Below are positions 1 through 6,298 of a DNA stretch of 11,456 bases, piece after piece; the stretch's first letter is position 1, and every line of letters starts with the position of its first letter. Position numbers and translations under genes: made by a program. The notes under the pieces are model-generated. The model was not told the origin of the DNA, searched no databases, and saw nothing but the letters and a program-made list of their open reading frames with translations. Origin of the DNA: an uncultured Agathobaculum sp. (GTDB taxonomy: Bacteria > Bacillota > Clostridia > Oscillospirales > Butyricicoccaceae); NCBI GenBank assembly GCA_944380945.1, contig CALWJG010000039.1, positions 1 through 11,456 of the forward strand, given 5' to 3'.

Positions 1-148
1 CATAGGGGAAGGCGACGTGCATCGCCATCGGGCAGAGCGCGCCGCGCTCGGTGTCAAAGTCAAAGCTGTCGCCCGGCCGGTGGCCGCGGTGGCAGCCCTT
101 GGGGCCGCGCCGCTCGACAAGCGTGATGCGGATCTTGGGGCGCGCCAT
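1..148 (-). CDS. TIGR04076 family protein, 3' end cut by window edge
   Basis: Only the first 49 residues are in the window. They begin MARPKIRITLVERRG and continue through a Cys-His pair (GCHRGHRPGD), DSFDFD and ALCPMAMHVAFPY. The order Cys/His/Gly-x-x-x-Gly-Asp-Ser-Phe, then Leu-Cys-Pro, then Phe/Tyr-Pro-Tyr is the usual layout of the small TIGR04076 family, whose members are about 80-100 residues and have no assigned function. The ATG lies two bases after the ndk stop, and its GAGGTG ribosome site is formed by the last two ndk codons. It is therefore probably translated by coupling from the ndk message. I infer the family from the residue pattern alone. The conserved cysteines and histidine could bind metal, but that is a guess. 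Confidence 0.75.
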   Translation of the reverse strand, partial: MARPKIRITLVERRGPKGCHRGHRPGDSFDFDTERGALCPMAMHVAFPY

Positions 149-150
149 GC

Positions 151-555
151 TCACACCTCGCCGAAAAAGCGCCGGATCTCAGCCTCCGCGGTCTCGGGCG
201 CGTCCGAGCCGTGGATGACGTTATAGGTCGTCGAGCTGGCGAAATCGCCGCGGATGGTGCCGGGCATCGCGTCCTCGTTTTTGGTCGGGCCCATGAGCGT
301 GCGCATGCCCTGAATGACGTTCTCGCCCTCCACGACCATGGCGACCACCGGGCCGCTCGTCATGTATGCGACCGTTTCCGGGAAAAACGGCTTGTCCACG
401 ATATGCGCGTAGTGCTCGCGCAGGATGGCCTCATCCAGCTGCATGGTCTGCATCCGGGCGATGCGGTAGCCCTTGCGCTCGATGCGCGCGATGATCTCGC
501 CTGCGATGCCGCGCTGCAGCGCATCCGGCTTGAGCATGATGTAGGTTCGTTCCAT
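151..555 (-). CDS. ndk: Nucleoside diphosphate kinase
   Basis: This 134-residue cytosolic enzyme transfers the gamma phosphate from one nucleoside triphosphate to another nucleoside diphosphate through a phospho-histidine, and so balances the NTP and dNTP pools. The sequence opens with MERTYIMLKPDALQRG, where Lys9 is the conserved phosphate-contacting lysine. It carries the family signature NVIHGSD at residues 112-118, with His115 as the catalytic histidine. The PFFPE and YMTSGPVVAMV segments are also typical. Length matches the family (about 130-150). A purine-rich AAGGAAAG lies about 14 bases before the ATG, so the ribosome site is weakly placed. The gene has its own promoter in the 75-base gap behind the prolyl-tRNA editing gene, and the TIGR04076 gene follows after two bases. 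Confidence 0.97.
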   Translation of the reverse strand: MERTYIMLKPDALQRGIAGEIIARIERKGYRIARMQTMQLDEAILREHYAHIVDKPFFPETVAYMTSGPVVAMVVEGENVIQGMRTLMGPTKNEDAMPGTIRGDFASSTTYNVIHGSDAPETAEAEIRRFFGEV

Positions 556-592
556 TGTTGCTTCGCCTGCTTTCCTTGTAAATTCTGTTACC

Positions 593-622
593 AGTATACC
601 ACAGCCGGACGGCCGGGCACAA
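593..622 (-). promoter_or_regulatory. Promoter of ndk (extended -10 type)
   Basis: Read on the minus strand, TTGTGC (622-617) is followed after 18 bases by TATACT (598-593). TGG directly precedes the -10 box, giving an extended TGnTATACT element that can compensate for a poor -35. Transcription would start near 586, about 30 bases before the ndk ATG. The GC-rich CCGG-containing bases between the two boxes could also fold as a weak hairpin at the end of the upstream gene, but there is no T-tract. Confidence 0.6.
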
Positions 623-630
623 CCGCCGCC

Positions 631-1185
631 TTACAGCGAAACATAGGTCGGCTCGTGATGCAGCGCGGGCAGGATCCTGCCCGTCAGGTCGGCGGTGGCG
701 ATGCGCAGGGACGAGGTGTTGCGGCAGGGATGGCAGCCGAAGTATTCATGCGCGAGCGCGTCGCGGTCGATCACCAGCCGCACGCGGTTTTCCGGGTCGT
801 TCAGCAGGCCGAGCACGGACACCGACCCGGGCGTGACGCCCAGATATTCCCGCATGTGCGCTTCGTCCGCAAAGGACAGGCGCGAGCAGCCCAGCTGCGC
901 GGAGAGCTCCTTGGTGCGGAACGGCTTTGCGCCCGGCATGAGGAGGAGCGTGAACTGGGTCTTCTGCCGGTTGCACAGGAACAGGTTTTTGCAGATCTCG
1001 ATGCCGAGCATGCGCTCCACCTCGCCGCAGGCCTCGATGGAGGGCGTTTCGCTGTGGTCGGCGCGCTGGTAGCGCACGCCGAGGCCGTCCAGAAAATCAT
1101 AGCACGCGATCTCGACCGCATCGCGGCCGGCGCAGTCGGCCGGACGGCCGTCGTACAGGGTGGGGTCAAGGGTGAAATTGTCCAT
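631..1185 (-). CDS. Prolyl-tRNA editing protein, YbaK/ProX (PrdX) family
   Basis: This 184-residue protein belongs to the YbaK/ProRS-associated family of stand-alone trans-editing enzymes, which hydrolyse mischarged alanyl- (or cysteinyl-) tRNA(Pro) in the cytosol. Visible family marks are ICKNLFLCNR (residues 64-73, with Lys66 in the conserved K-N-L-F position), GAKPFRTKEL (85-94), GSVSVLGLLND (120-130, close to the usual GSVSPFGLLND), and FGCHPCRNTSSL (149-160, matching the FHP..NT motif). Length is near the PrdX/ProX type (about 160-180), without a fused synthetase. The start is fixed by AGGAGA nine bases before the ATG. The 50-base AT-rich gap behind the MATE gene has no convincing promoter, so it may be co-transcribed with tetR and the MATE gene. 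The acyl-tRNA specificity, Ala or Cys, cannot be told from sequence alone. Confidence 0.9.
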   Translation of the reverse strand: MDNFTLDPTLYDGRPADCAGRDAVEIACYDFLDGLGVRYQRADHSETPSIEACGEVERMLGIEICKNLFLCNRQKTQFTLLLMPGAKPFRTKELSAQLGCSRLSFADEAHMREYLGVTPGSVSVLGLLNDPENRVRLVIDRDALAHEYFGCHPCRNTSSLRIATADLTGRILPALHHEPTYVSL

Positions 1186-1235
1186 GAGGTATGGTCTCCT
1201 ATTTGTAATATTTTAGATATAAATTTCGATTTGTA

Positions 1236-2603
1236 TTACATGGTGTGCGGATCGACACCGCGCGCCAGCGTGCGCAGCACGGGCACGGTCAGCACGATGG
1301 CGAGCACGAAGGCGCATACGTCGCTGACCGCCTGACACATCTGCACGCCCTCCAGCCCGAGGAACGCGGGCAGCAGCAGCGCCGCCGGGATGAAGAACAG
1401 CCCCTGCCGCGCCGCGGCCACGATGCTCGCGCGCACAGTCATGGCGATGTTTTGCAGCAGCATGTTGCACATGGTCGTCCATGCCATGAGCGGGAAGGAG
1501 ATGCACTGCCAGCGCATGGTGGCCGTGCCGATGCGGATGACCTCGGGGTCGTCCGCGCGGAAAACGGCGATGATCTGCGGCGCGAAGATCCAGCCCACGA
1601 CCGCGAGCACCAGCAGCACGACCGAGGAAGCCTTGACGCAGAAGCGGAAGCCGCGCGTGACGCGGTCATACTTGCGCGCGCCGAAGTTGAAGCCGCACAC
1701 CGGCTGGAAGCCCTGGCCGAAGCCGATCATCGCCGAGCCGGCGAACTGCGCCACGCGGGTGACCACGCTCATCGCGGCGATGGCCGCGTCGCCGTAGGGG
1801 CGGGCGGCGGTGTTCAGGCAGGTGACCGCAATAGACGCCAGCCCCTGCCGGCACAGGCTGGGCACGCCGCCGCCCGCGAGCGCGGCGTACCGCGCGCGGC
1901 TGGGCGAAAACAGGCGCAGCCGGATGCGGATGCCGCCGGAGAGGCGGACGCCCGCCAGCAGCAGGCAGAAGCTGATCAGCTGGCTCAGGATGGTGGCATA
2001 GGCCGCGCCGGCGATGCCCATGTCAAACACGAAGATGAACAGCGGGTCGAGGCCGATGTTGAGCACGCCGCCCGAGACCAGCCCGACCATCGCATAGGTC
2101 GCGTTGCCCTGCAGGCGCAGCTGGTTGTTGAGCACGAGCGACGCGGTCATCCACGGCGCGCCGAGCAGAATGGGGCACATATAGTCGAGCGCATAGGGCA
2201 GGATGGTGTCCGTTGCGCCGAGCAGGCGCGCGAGCGGGGTGTGGAAGAGCAGGCCGGCGGCCAGAATGACCGCGCCCGCGCCGAGCGCGGAGAAAAAGCC
2301 GGTCGCGGCCATGCGCTCGGCCTCCTCGCGGTGCTTTGCGCCGAGCTGGCGCGAGATGTAGTTGCCCGAGCCCTGCCCGAAGAAAAAGCCGACCGCCTGA
2401 ATGACCGCCATCAGCGGGAACACCACGCCGACCGCGCCGGTCGCGCTCGTGCCGAGCCAGCCGACGAAAAACGTGTCCGCCATGTTGTAGATCGAGGTGA
2501 TGAGCATGCTGATGATGGTCGGCACAGCCATCTTGCAGATCAGCGGCTCGACCGGCGACTCGGTCAGCTGTTTGTATTTGCGGGTCTGCGCATCCTCAGC
2601 CAT
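1236..2603 (-). CDS. MATE family multidrug efflux transporter
   Basis: This 455-residue polytopic membrane protein should export drugs or other cationic or organic compounds using a Na+ or H+ gradient. It shows the two-times-six-helix layout of MATE proteins: the first lobe begins after the leader (NMADTFFVGWLG at residues 40-51, GQGSGNYISRQLG at 76-88), and the second lobe carries GFGQGFQPVCGFNFGARKYDRV. Both Q(x)sGNYISRqlG and GfQPvcGfNfGa are characteristic of the NorM/MepA-like branch. The frame is open further upstream, but the real start is the ATG at 2603. It has AAAGGAGG nine bases before it, and this ribosome site sits inside the end of tetR. The first 8 bases overlap the tetR 3' end, so the two are probably translationally coupled. 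Substrate is unknown. Control by the adjoining TetR protein is the simplest reading. Confidence 0.95.
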   Translation of the reverse strand: MAEDAQTRKYKQLTESPVEPLICKMAVPTIISMLITSIYNMADTFFVGWLGTSATGAVGVVFPLMAVIQAVGFFFGQGSGNYISRQLGAKHREEAERMAATGFFSALGAGAVILAAGLLFHTPLARLLGATDTILPYALDYMCPILLGAPWMTASLVLNNQLRLQGNATYAMVGLVSGGVLNIGLDPLFIFVFDMGIAGAAYATILSQLISFCLLLAGVRLSGGIRIRLRLFSPSRARYAALAGGGVPSLCRQGLASIAVTCLNTAARPYGDAAIAAMSVVTRVAQFAGSAMIGFGQGFQPVCGFNFGARKYDRVTRGFRFCVKASSVVLLVLAVVGWIFAPQIIAVFRADDPEVIRIGTATMRWQCISFPLMAWTTMCNMLLQNIAMTVRASIVAAARQGLFFIPAALLLPAFLGLEGVQMCQAVSDVCAFVLAIVLTVPVLRTLARGVDPHTM

Positions 2604-3174
2604 GGCGCGCCGCCTCCTTTTCCACGATCTCGCACAGCCAGTCCACCATGCGGTCAAAGCTCTCGCCCGACGCGGCGAGCGGAAGCTGGAAAAAGCCCGC
2701 CGCGGTCAGCGCGCAGTAGCCGTGCAGCGCGCTGCGGATGGTGCGCGACAGGTGGACGCGTTCCGCGTCGGCAAACCCATAGGGCGTCAGCACATTGCTG
2801 AACAGCTGCATGAACGCGTGCTTGCGCGCGATCAGCTCCGGGTCGGTGAAGCGCGGCAGCGACACCATCGCGCGGTAAAGCGCGGGCTGCTCGCGCGCAA
2901 AATCGCGGTAAGCGGCGGCGAGCGCGCGCAGCGCCGCGGTGCCGGCCTTGCCGGCCATCGCCTCCTCCAGCGTCTGCATCATGCGGTCCAGCGCGAGCTC
3001 GGCCAGACGGGCGTTCAGCTCGGGCAGCCCCTGCAGGTGGTTGTACAGCGAGGCGGTCTTGACGCCGAGCGCGTCCGCCAGCTCGCGCAGCGTGAGGTTT
3101 TCCGCGCCCTTTTGTTCGGCGAGCGCGGCCGCCGCACCCACGATCTCTTCGCGGGTCAGTCCCTTTCGCGGCAT
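2596..3174 (-). CDS. TetR/AcrR-family repressor, probable regulator of its own MATE operon
   Basis: This 192-residue cytosolic dimeric repressor has an N-terminal TetR helix-turn-helix: LTREEIVGAAAALAEQKG, then NLTLRELADALGVKTASLYNHLQG at about residues 27-50. The effector domain resembles the WHG type, with AAAYRDFAREQPALYRAMVSLPRF at 87-110. The start is placed at ATG 3174 because GGAGGGG lies six bases upstream, and because the operators and promoter lie just before it. A longer in-frame opening would read through the operators. Two identical-arm palindromes cover its own promoter, so it almost surely represses itself and the overlapping MATE gene until a ligand, plausibly an exported compound, binds. 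The inducer is unknown. Confidence 0.93.
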   Translation of the reverse strand: MPRKGLTREEIVGAAAALAEQKGAENLTLRELADALGVKTASLYNHLQGLPELNARLAELALDRMMQTLEEAMAGKAGTAALRALAAAYRDFAREQPALYRAMVSLPRFTDPELIARKHAFMQLFSNVLTPYGFADAERVHLSRTIRSALHGYCALTAAGFFQLPLAASGESFDRMVDWLCEIVEKEAARHG

Positions 3175-3187
3175 ATGGTTCCCCTCC

Positions 3188-3245
3188 AAACTAACAGGAT
3201 TAGTTTTTATGGTATCATCATAAACTAATGGAATTAGTTTGTCAA
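3188..3245 (-). promoter_or_regulatory. Promoter and two TetR operators upstream of tetR-MATE
   Basis: On the minus strand, TTGACA (3245-3240) is followed by exactly 17 bases and then TATGAT (3222-3217). Two 19-base palindromes share the arms AAACTAA and TTAGTTT. Operator A at 3222-3240 (AAACTAATGGAATTAGTTT) fills the spacer between the -35 and -10 boxes. Operator B at 3188-3206 (AAACTAACAGGATTAGTTT) covers the early transcribed region and ends at the ribosome site. The centres are 34 bases apart. A repressor on A would block RNA polymerase binding directly. That the adjacent TetR protein binds here is inference from position, but the repeat itself is plain in the sequence. Confidence 0.88.
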
Positions 3246-3258
3246 GCGCGCGGATAGC

Positions 3259-3287
3259 AAAAAGGCCGCCGCAGGGCGGCAGCCTTT
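3259..3287 (-). terminator. Intrinsic terminator of the blaI-M56-miniprotein operon
   Basis: On the minus strand, a GCCGCC-CTGC-GGCGGC stem, extended by outer AAAG/CTTT bases, is followed at once by TTTTT (3263-3259). It lies three bases past the stop of the 25-codon gene and 14 bases before the tetR -35 box, so it insulates tetR from the operon behind it. Confidence 0.8.
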
Positions 3288-3289
3288 GA

Positions 3290-3367
3290 TCAGGAACACA
3301 GGATGACAAACACAAACAGCGCGCAGAGCAGGACGGCGGCGGAGAATAACAGAAGAGTACGGTTCAT
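3290..3367 (-). CDS. Putative 25-residue single-pass membrane miniprotein
   Basis: A 25-codon frame begins MNRTLLLFSAAVLL and ends VFVILCS. After the charged MNR it is almost wholly hydrophobic, enough for one membrane-spanning helix with a positive N-end and a cysteine near the C-end. It starts four bases after the stop of the M56 receptor gene. GGAGAA, formed by the last receptor codons, lies at a usable distance, so translation can be coupled. The operon terminator follows the stop directly, which supports it being a real last gene. I know no named family for it. By position it might assist or modulate the receptor. The alternative is a chance frame, since 25 codons give no statistical proof. 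Confidence 0.5.
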   Translation of the reverse strand: MNRTLLLFSAAVLLCALFVFVILCS

Positions 3368-3371
3368 AGGA

Positions 3372-5381
3372 TTATTCTCCGGGAACATCGGATTGATAGA
3401 ACAGGCGATAAATAATATGCGCATAAGCGGAGAACATTTGGCTATACCCTTCAAGCCCTTCGTGTATTGCCCCGTTTTCCAAATAGGAAATACTGATATA
3501 ATTGTCCCAGATGGACTGCAAGCGGTCTCCCCGATCAATTGCGGCTAAGATAACATCCGCTGTGTGGGAGGCATCTGGTAATTCCGCTACCAGCTGTTCT
3601 ACCCGGTTACAGGTTTCAAAAAGCGGTGTTTCCGGGTAAGAAACGCCCTGCATGGTATGGACTGCATTCTGGATCTGCACAACATTTTGGCGGATTCCTG
3701 CGCGGTCGTCAGTATTATTAAAAATAGCATTTCGCGTTTGCTCAATCAGAGATGAAATTGTATTGGAGGCGTCGAAAACAGTACGGACAAAATGCTCTCC
3801 TTGTTGTTTTTGTGCGTCGGTCATCGGGGTGCGCAGGAAGATCTCCTGATTAAGCCTGAGTTCGCCCTGCGTAGTTATGTAGTCGGTTTGATACCAGCCA
3901 ACTTCAAAACCACACAACTCCCCAATCGAGCGCACGGGCAGATAAGTAGTGCCCAGATAGACGATGGGATAGATTTCCTGCCTGTTTTCGGTATAGAACT
4001 GCCGCTGCACACCGTCCATAACGAGCTTGCGTTCGGGTGCAAGTACAATCGCTCCGGCTGGAATTCCTGCATTAAAGTCATATGCCCAATCAGCGCCTCC
4101 GGATGTGTAGAAAACAGGTGTCTTGTCTCCCTCAAAATAAATCGTTTGTGATGCCTCGTCCCAGCGTACATTTTTGCCCAGCCAGTCGGCAGCGGAACGG
4201 ACAGGGATATAGGTTGTGCTTTGGTACTGTAGAGGCAATACTTCGCGTCCATTTCCATCCAGCAGATATACGGAAAAACCATTCACATGTATATGCTCAT
4301 TAGGAGAAAGCGTAGTTTCATTTGTAATATCAACTGTTCCAAAGGCAATGGTTCCCGCCGCCAGCGCCCCCACGCCCAGCCCGGACACAAGCAGGCAGGC
4401 GGTCAGCGCCAGCGCAGTCAGCTTTGCCAACAGCTTTACGGGCTTCTGTCTTGCGATCATAATAAATCTCCTCTCTATCTCGCGTCCGCCGGCGCTCATG
4501 GATGTGGTCAGCGGCGGGGCTTTCACGCCCGCTGCCGCGAACGCCAGCACGGCTTTCATGTACGCCGTGCGCCCTGCGCTGTCCATCTTGCCGGTCACGG
4601 CGAGGTCGCAGGCGGTCTCGCAGCTCCGGTGCAGCAGTCTTGTCGCCAGATACGCGAATGGGTTCCACCAGTGCATGCACTGCACCAGCGCGGCCAGCCA
4701 CTTGCGGGCAAGGTCACGGCTTTTCAGGTGGTGCAGCTCGTGCAGCAGGGCGGCGTGCAGGTCCTCCGCTGAAAAATCCCCCCACGGGAGCAGGATGAAC
4801 GGACACATAAGCCCCGCCAGCGCAGGCGCGCGCACGAGTCCGGTGCGGTACAGCCGCACCCGCCGCCGTACCCCGGCCTCGGCGCGGCAGATCTCGAGCA
4901 GCGCGCACACCTCGACCGGCTCGCGCTGCCTTTTCAGCCGCCGCCGGAACACAGCGTACGGAACCAGCGTGCGGCACAGCAGGAGCGCTGCGCCCGCGCC
5001 CCACACCGCGAGCACGATCCCGGCTGGGAACGGCTGCGGCTGCGCTGCCGCTTCGTCATGCACGGACGGGACGGGCTGTGCCTGTTCCGGCTCGGCGGCC
5101 GCCTGTACCGGTTCGGCCTGCACGGTTTGCACGGGTTCAGCGACGGCGGGCGGCGTGTCCTGCGCCTGCGGCGCAGGCTGCTCGGGCAGCAGGGTGGAGA
5201 GCGGCGGCAGCGCGAGCCACACCGGCAGCGCGTACGCCAGCAGCACGAGCGTCGCTGCATTTTTGAGCCATCGCGCGGGCAGGAACCGCCGCGCGAGCGG
5301 CGCGAGCACGCAGACTGCCAGCGTCAGCACCGCGCCCGTCACGGACAGGGTACACAGCGTGCAGAGCACCTCGGTTTTCAT
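3372..5381 (-). CDS. BlaR1-like M56 zinc-metallopeptidase receptor with copper-amine-oxidase-N-like outer domain
   Basis: This is a 669-residue membrane receptor-protease. Helices lie near residues 10-30 and 40-62. A Pro/Gln/Ala-rich outer loop (66-117) follows, then a helix near 118-140. The cytoplasmic M56 protease domain has HELHH at 214-218 (zinc His214 and His218, catalytic Glu215) and CETACD at 254-259 (probable third ligand Glu255). The conserved REIERRFIMI (300-309) and a last helix (about 318-342) come next. The outer part has two copper-amine-oxidase-N-like repeats (about 378-416 and 459-498, both with Y(I/L)PVRS) and a helical tail from about 520. No penicillin-binding SxxK sensor is evident. 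In BlaR1, a sensed signal triggers cleavage of the paired repressor, and the adjacent BlaI makes that role likely here. Its gene lies 21 bases after blaI with a GGGGGGA ribosome site. GC content drops sharply where the outer domain begins. The signal is unknown. Confidence 0.9.
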   Translation of the reverse strand: MKTEVLCTLCTLSVTGAVLTLAVCVLAPLARRFLPARWLKNAATLVLLAYALPVWLALPPLSTLLPEQPAPQAQDTPPAVAEPVQTVQAEPVQAAAEPEQAQPVPSVHDEAAAQPQPFPAGIVLAVWGAGAALLLCRTLVPYAVFRRRLKRQREPVEVCALLEICRAEAGVRRRVRLYRTGLVRAPALAGLMCPFILLPWGDFSAEDLHAALLHELHHLKSRDLARKWLAALVQCMHWWNPFAYLATRLLHRSCETACDLAVTGKMDSAGRTAYMKAVLAFAAAGVKAPPLTTSMSAGGREIERRFIMIARQKPVKLLAKLTALALTACLLVSGLGVGALAAGTIAFGTVDITNETTLSPNEHIHVNGFSVYLLDGNGREVLPLQYQSTTYIPVRSAADWLGKNVRWDEASQTIYFEGDKTPVFYTSGGADWAYDFNAGIPAGAIVLAPERKLVMDGVQRQFYTENRQEIYPIVYLGTTYLPVRSIGELCGFEVGWYQTDYITTQGELRLNQEIFLRTPMTDAQKQQGEHFVRTVFDASNTISSLIEQTRNAIFNNTDDRAGIRQNVVQIQNAVHTMQGVSYPETPLFETCNRVEQLVAELPDASHTADVILAAIDRGDRLQSIWDNYISISYLENGAIHEGLEGYSQMFSAYAHIIYRLFYQSDVPGE

Positions 5382-5402
5382 AAAAATCCCCCCGATCGCG
5401 CG

Positions 5403-5774
5403 TCATTTCAGCCCGAATTTCTCGCGGATCTCCTCGATATCGTCCGCGGTGACCTCGTCGCACGCGACGAGCGCGGCGAGCAGGTCGCTTGCGCGGCCGT
5501 CGAACAGCCTGCCGAGGAACGAGCGGGTCTCACGCTTTTTGTAATCGTCCTCCGCGATCAGCGGGCGGTAATAATACGCCTTGCCGCGCTTTTCGTGTCC
5601 GATGGCCTGCTTTTCCGCCATGCGGCCGAGCAGGGTGGACACGGTCGAGAACGACCAGCCGGTCTCCGGCTCGAGCCGCCTGGCGATCTCCGCGGACGGC
5701 AAAGGCTCGCCCGCGCGCCAGAGCAGCTTCATAACGGTCAGCTCCGCGTCGGACAGGGTATGCTTGCCGGACAT
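5403..5774 (-). CDS. BlaI/MecI-family transcriptional repressor
   Basis: This 123-residue cytosolic repressor of the BlaI/MecI/CopY winged-helix family begins SGKHTLSDAELTVMKLLWRAG, the usual family opening. A recognition helix lies around SFSTVSTLLGRMAEKQ (41-56) and a wing around HEKRGKAYYYRPLI (60-73). The C-terminal half (about 76-123) is the dimerisation region, where cognate M56 receptors cut to inactivate the repressor. The start at ATG 5774 is preferred over one six codons upstream because AAGGAGGGA lies directly before it, whereas the upstream ATG would use up that site. It is the first gene of an operon with the M56 receptor. Two TACAnnTGTG boxes in its promoter fit autoregulation. 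Target genes beyond its own operon are not evident here. Confidence 0.95.
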   Translation of the reverse strand: MSGKHTLSDAELTVMKLLWRAGEPLPSAEIARRLEPETGWSFSTVSTLLGRMAEKQAIGHEKRGKAYYYRPLIAEDDYKKRETRSFLGRLFDGRASDLLAALVACDEVTADDIEEIREKFGLK

Positions 5775-5795
5775 GGGAATCCCTCCTTGCATTTC

Positions 5796-5848
5796 AAACT
5801 ACATATGTGGTTTGATTAAATATTACAACTGTGGTTGAAATATGTCAA
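5796..5848 (-). promoter_or_regulatory. Promoter and two BlaI-type operators upstream of blaI
   Basis: On the minus strand, TTGACA (5848-5843) is followed by 17 bases and TAATAT (5825-5820). Two dyads fit the BlaI/MecI box TACAnnTGTA with one mismatch each, here as TACAnnTGTG on the plus strand: 5800-5809 (TACATATGTG, inside the 18-base near-palindrome 5796-5813) and 5824-5833 (TACAACTGTG, inside 5821-5842). The second sits between -35 and -10, the first just past the start point. Centres are 24 bases apart. The box type is established for the family; binding by this BlaI is inferred. Confidence 0.85.
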
Positions 5849-5888
5849 GCGAATTTCTGACAAAATACGGGAATCATTTCTGTACAGC

Positions 5889-5937
5889 TTGACATGTATC
5901 GGTGCTCGATATATAATACATATATCGAACACCGATA
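5889..5937 (+). promoter_or_regulatory. Consensus promoter with nested 41-base palindrome upstream of padR
   Basis: TTGACA (5889-5894), a 17-base spacer and TATAAT (5912-5917) form a perfect vegetative promoter. Positions 5897-5937 are a 41-base inverted repeat with 18-base arms differing at one base and a 5-base centre. Each arm is itself a dyad, TATCG-N5-CGATA (5897-5911 and 5923-5937). The left dyad fills the -35/-10 spacer and the right one lies just past the -10, with centres 26 bases apart. The ribosome site AAGGAGGGA follows at once. Repression by the PadR protein encoded next is the obvious inference. Confidence 0.87.
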
Positions 5938-5953
5938 TAAGGAGGGATGGACC

Positions 5954-6298
5954 ATGACGATCGACAAGAGCCTGCTCGCCGGCAGCACGGGGCTGCTCAT
6001 CCTGCGCCTGCTCGAGGAGGAGGACCTGTACGGCTACCAGATGATCGACCGGCTGCGCCGGCGGTCGGACGAGACGTTTTCGCTCAAGGCGGGCACGCTG
6101 TACCCGCTGCTGCACACGCTGGAAAACCAGCGCCTCGTGCAGTCCTATGAGCGGGCGGAGGGCGCGCGGGTGCGCAAGTATTACCACCTGACCGACGAAG
6201 GGCGCGCGCGGCTGGCGGAAAAGACCGAGGAATGGCGGCAGTTTGCCGGCGCGGTCGAGCGCGTGCTGCAAGGGGGCGAGAACCATGCGTTTGCCTGA
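5954..6298 (+). CDS. PadR-family transcriptional regulator
   Basis: This 114-residue cytosolic winged-helix regulator shows the full PadR pattern: LLAGSTGLLILRLLEEEDLYGYQMIDRL (residues 7-34), the recognition segment FSLKAGTLYPLLHTLENQRLV (42-62), and the wing RVRKYYHLTDEGRARL (72-87). It is a short subtype, ending in one dimerisation helix. ATG 5954 is chosen because GGAGGGA lies six bases upstream. A longer in-frame start would lie in the -35 box and read through the operator. The stop overlaps the next gene by 14 bases, so the regulator and the HAAS-domain membrane protein are translated together. This pairing of PadR with a HAAS-domain protein is common in Firmicutes. PadR proteins usually repress and are released by a ligand or antibiotic; the inducer is unknown here. 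Confidence 0.95.
   Translation: MTIDKSLLAGSTGLLILRLLEEEDLYGYQMIDRLRRRSDETFSLKAGTLYPLLHTLENQRLVQSYERAEGARVRKYYHLTDEGRARLAEKTEEWRQFAGAVERVLQGGENHAFA

Noticed and set aside
1245..2801. A 518-codon open frame on the plus strand opposite the MATE gene.
   Set aside because: It is rich in Arg, His, Asp, Gln and Ala, of low complexity, and exactly mirrors the codons of a clear membrane protein. In GC-rich DNA the opposite strand often stays open.
4216..5544. A 442-codon plus-strand frame opposite the M56 and blaI genes.
   Set aside because: It is a Ser/Ala/Arg/Cys-rich shadow with no motif, spanning two well-supported genes on the other strand.
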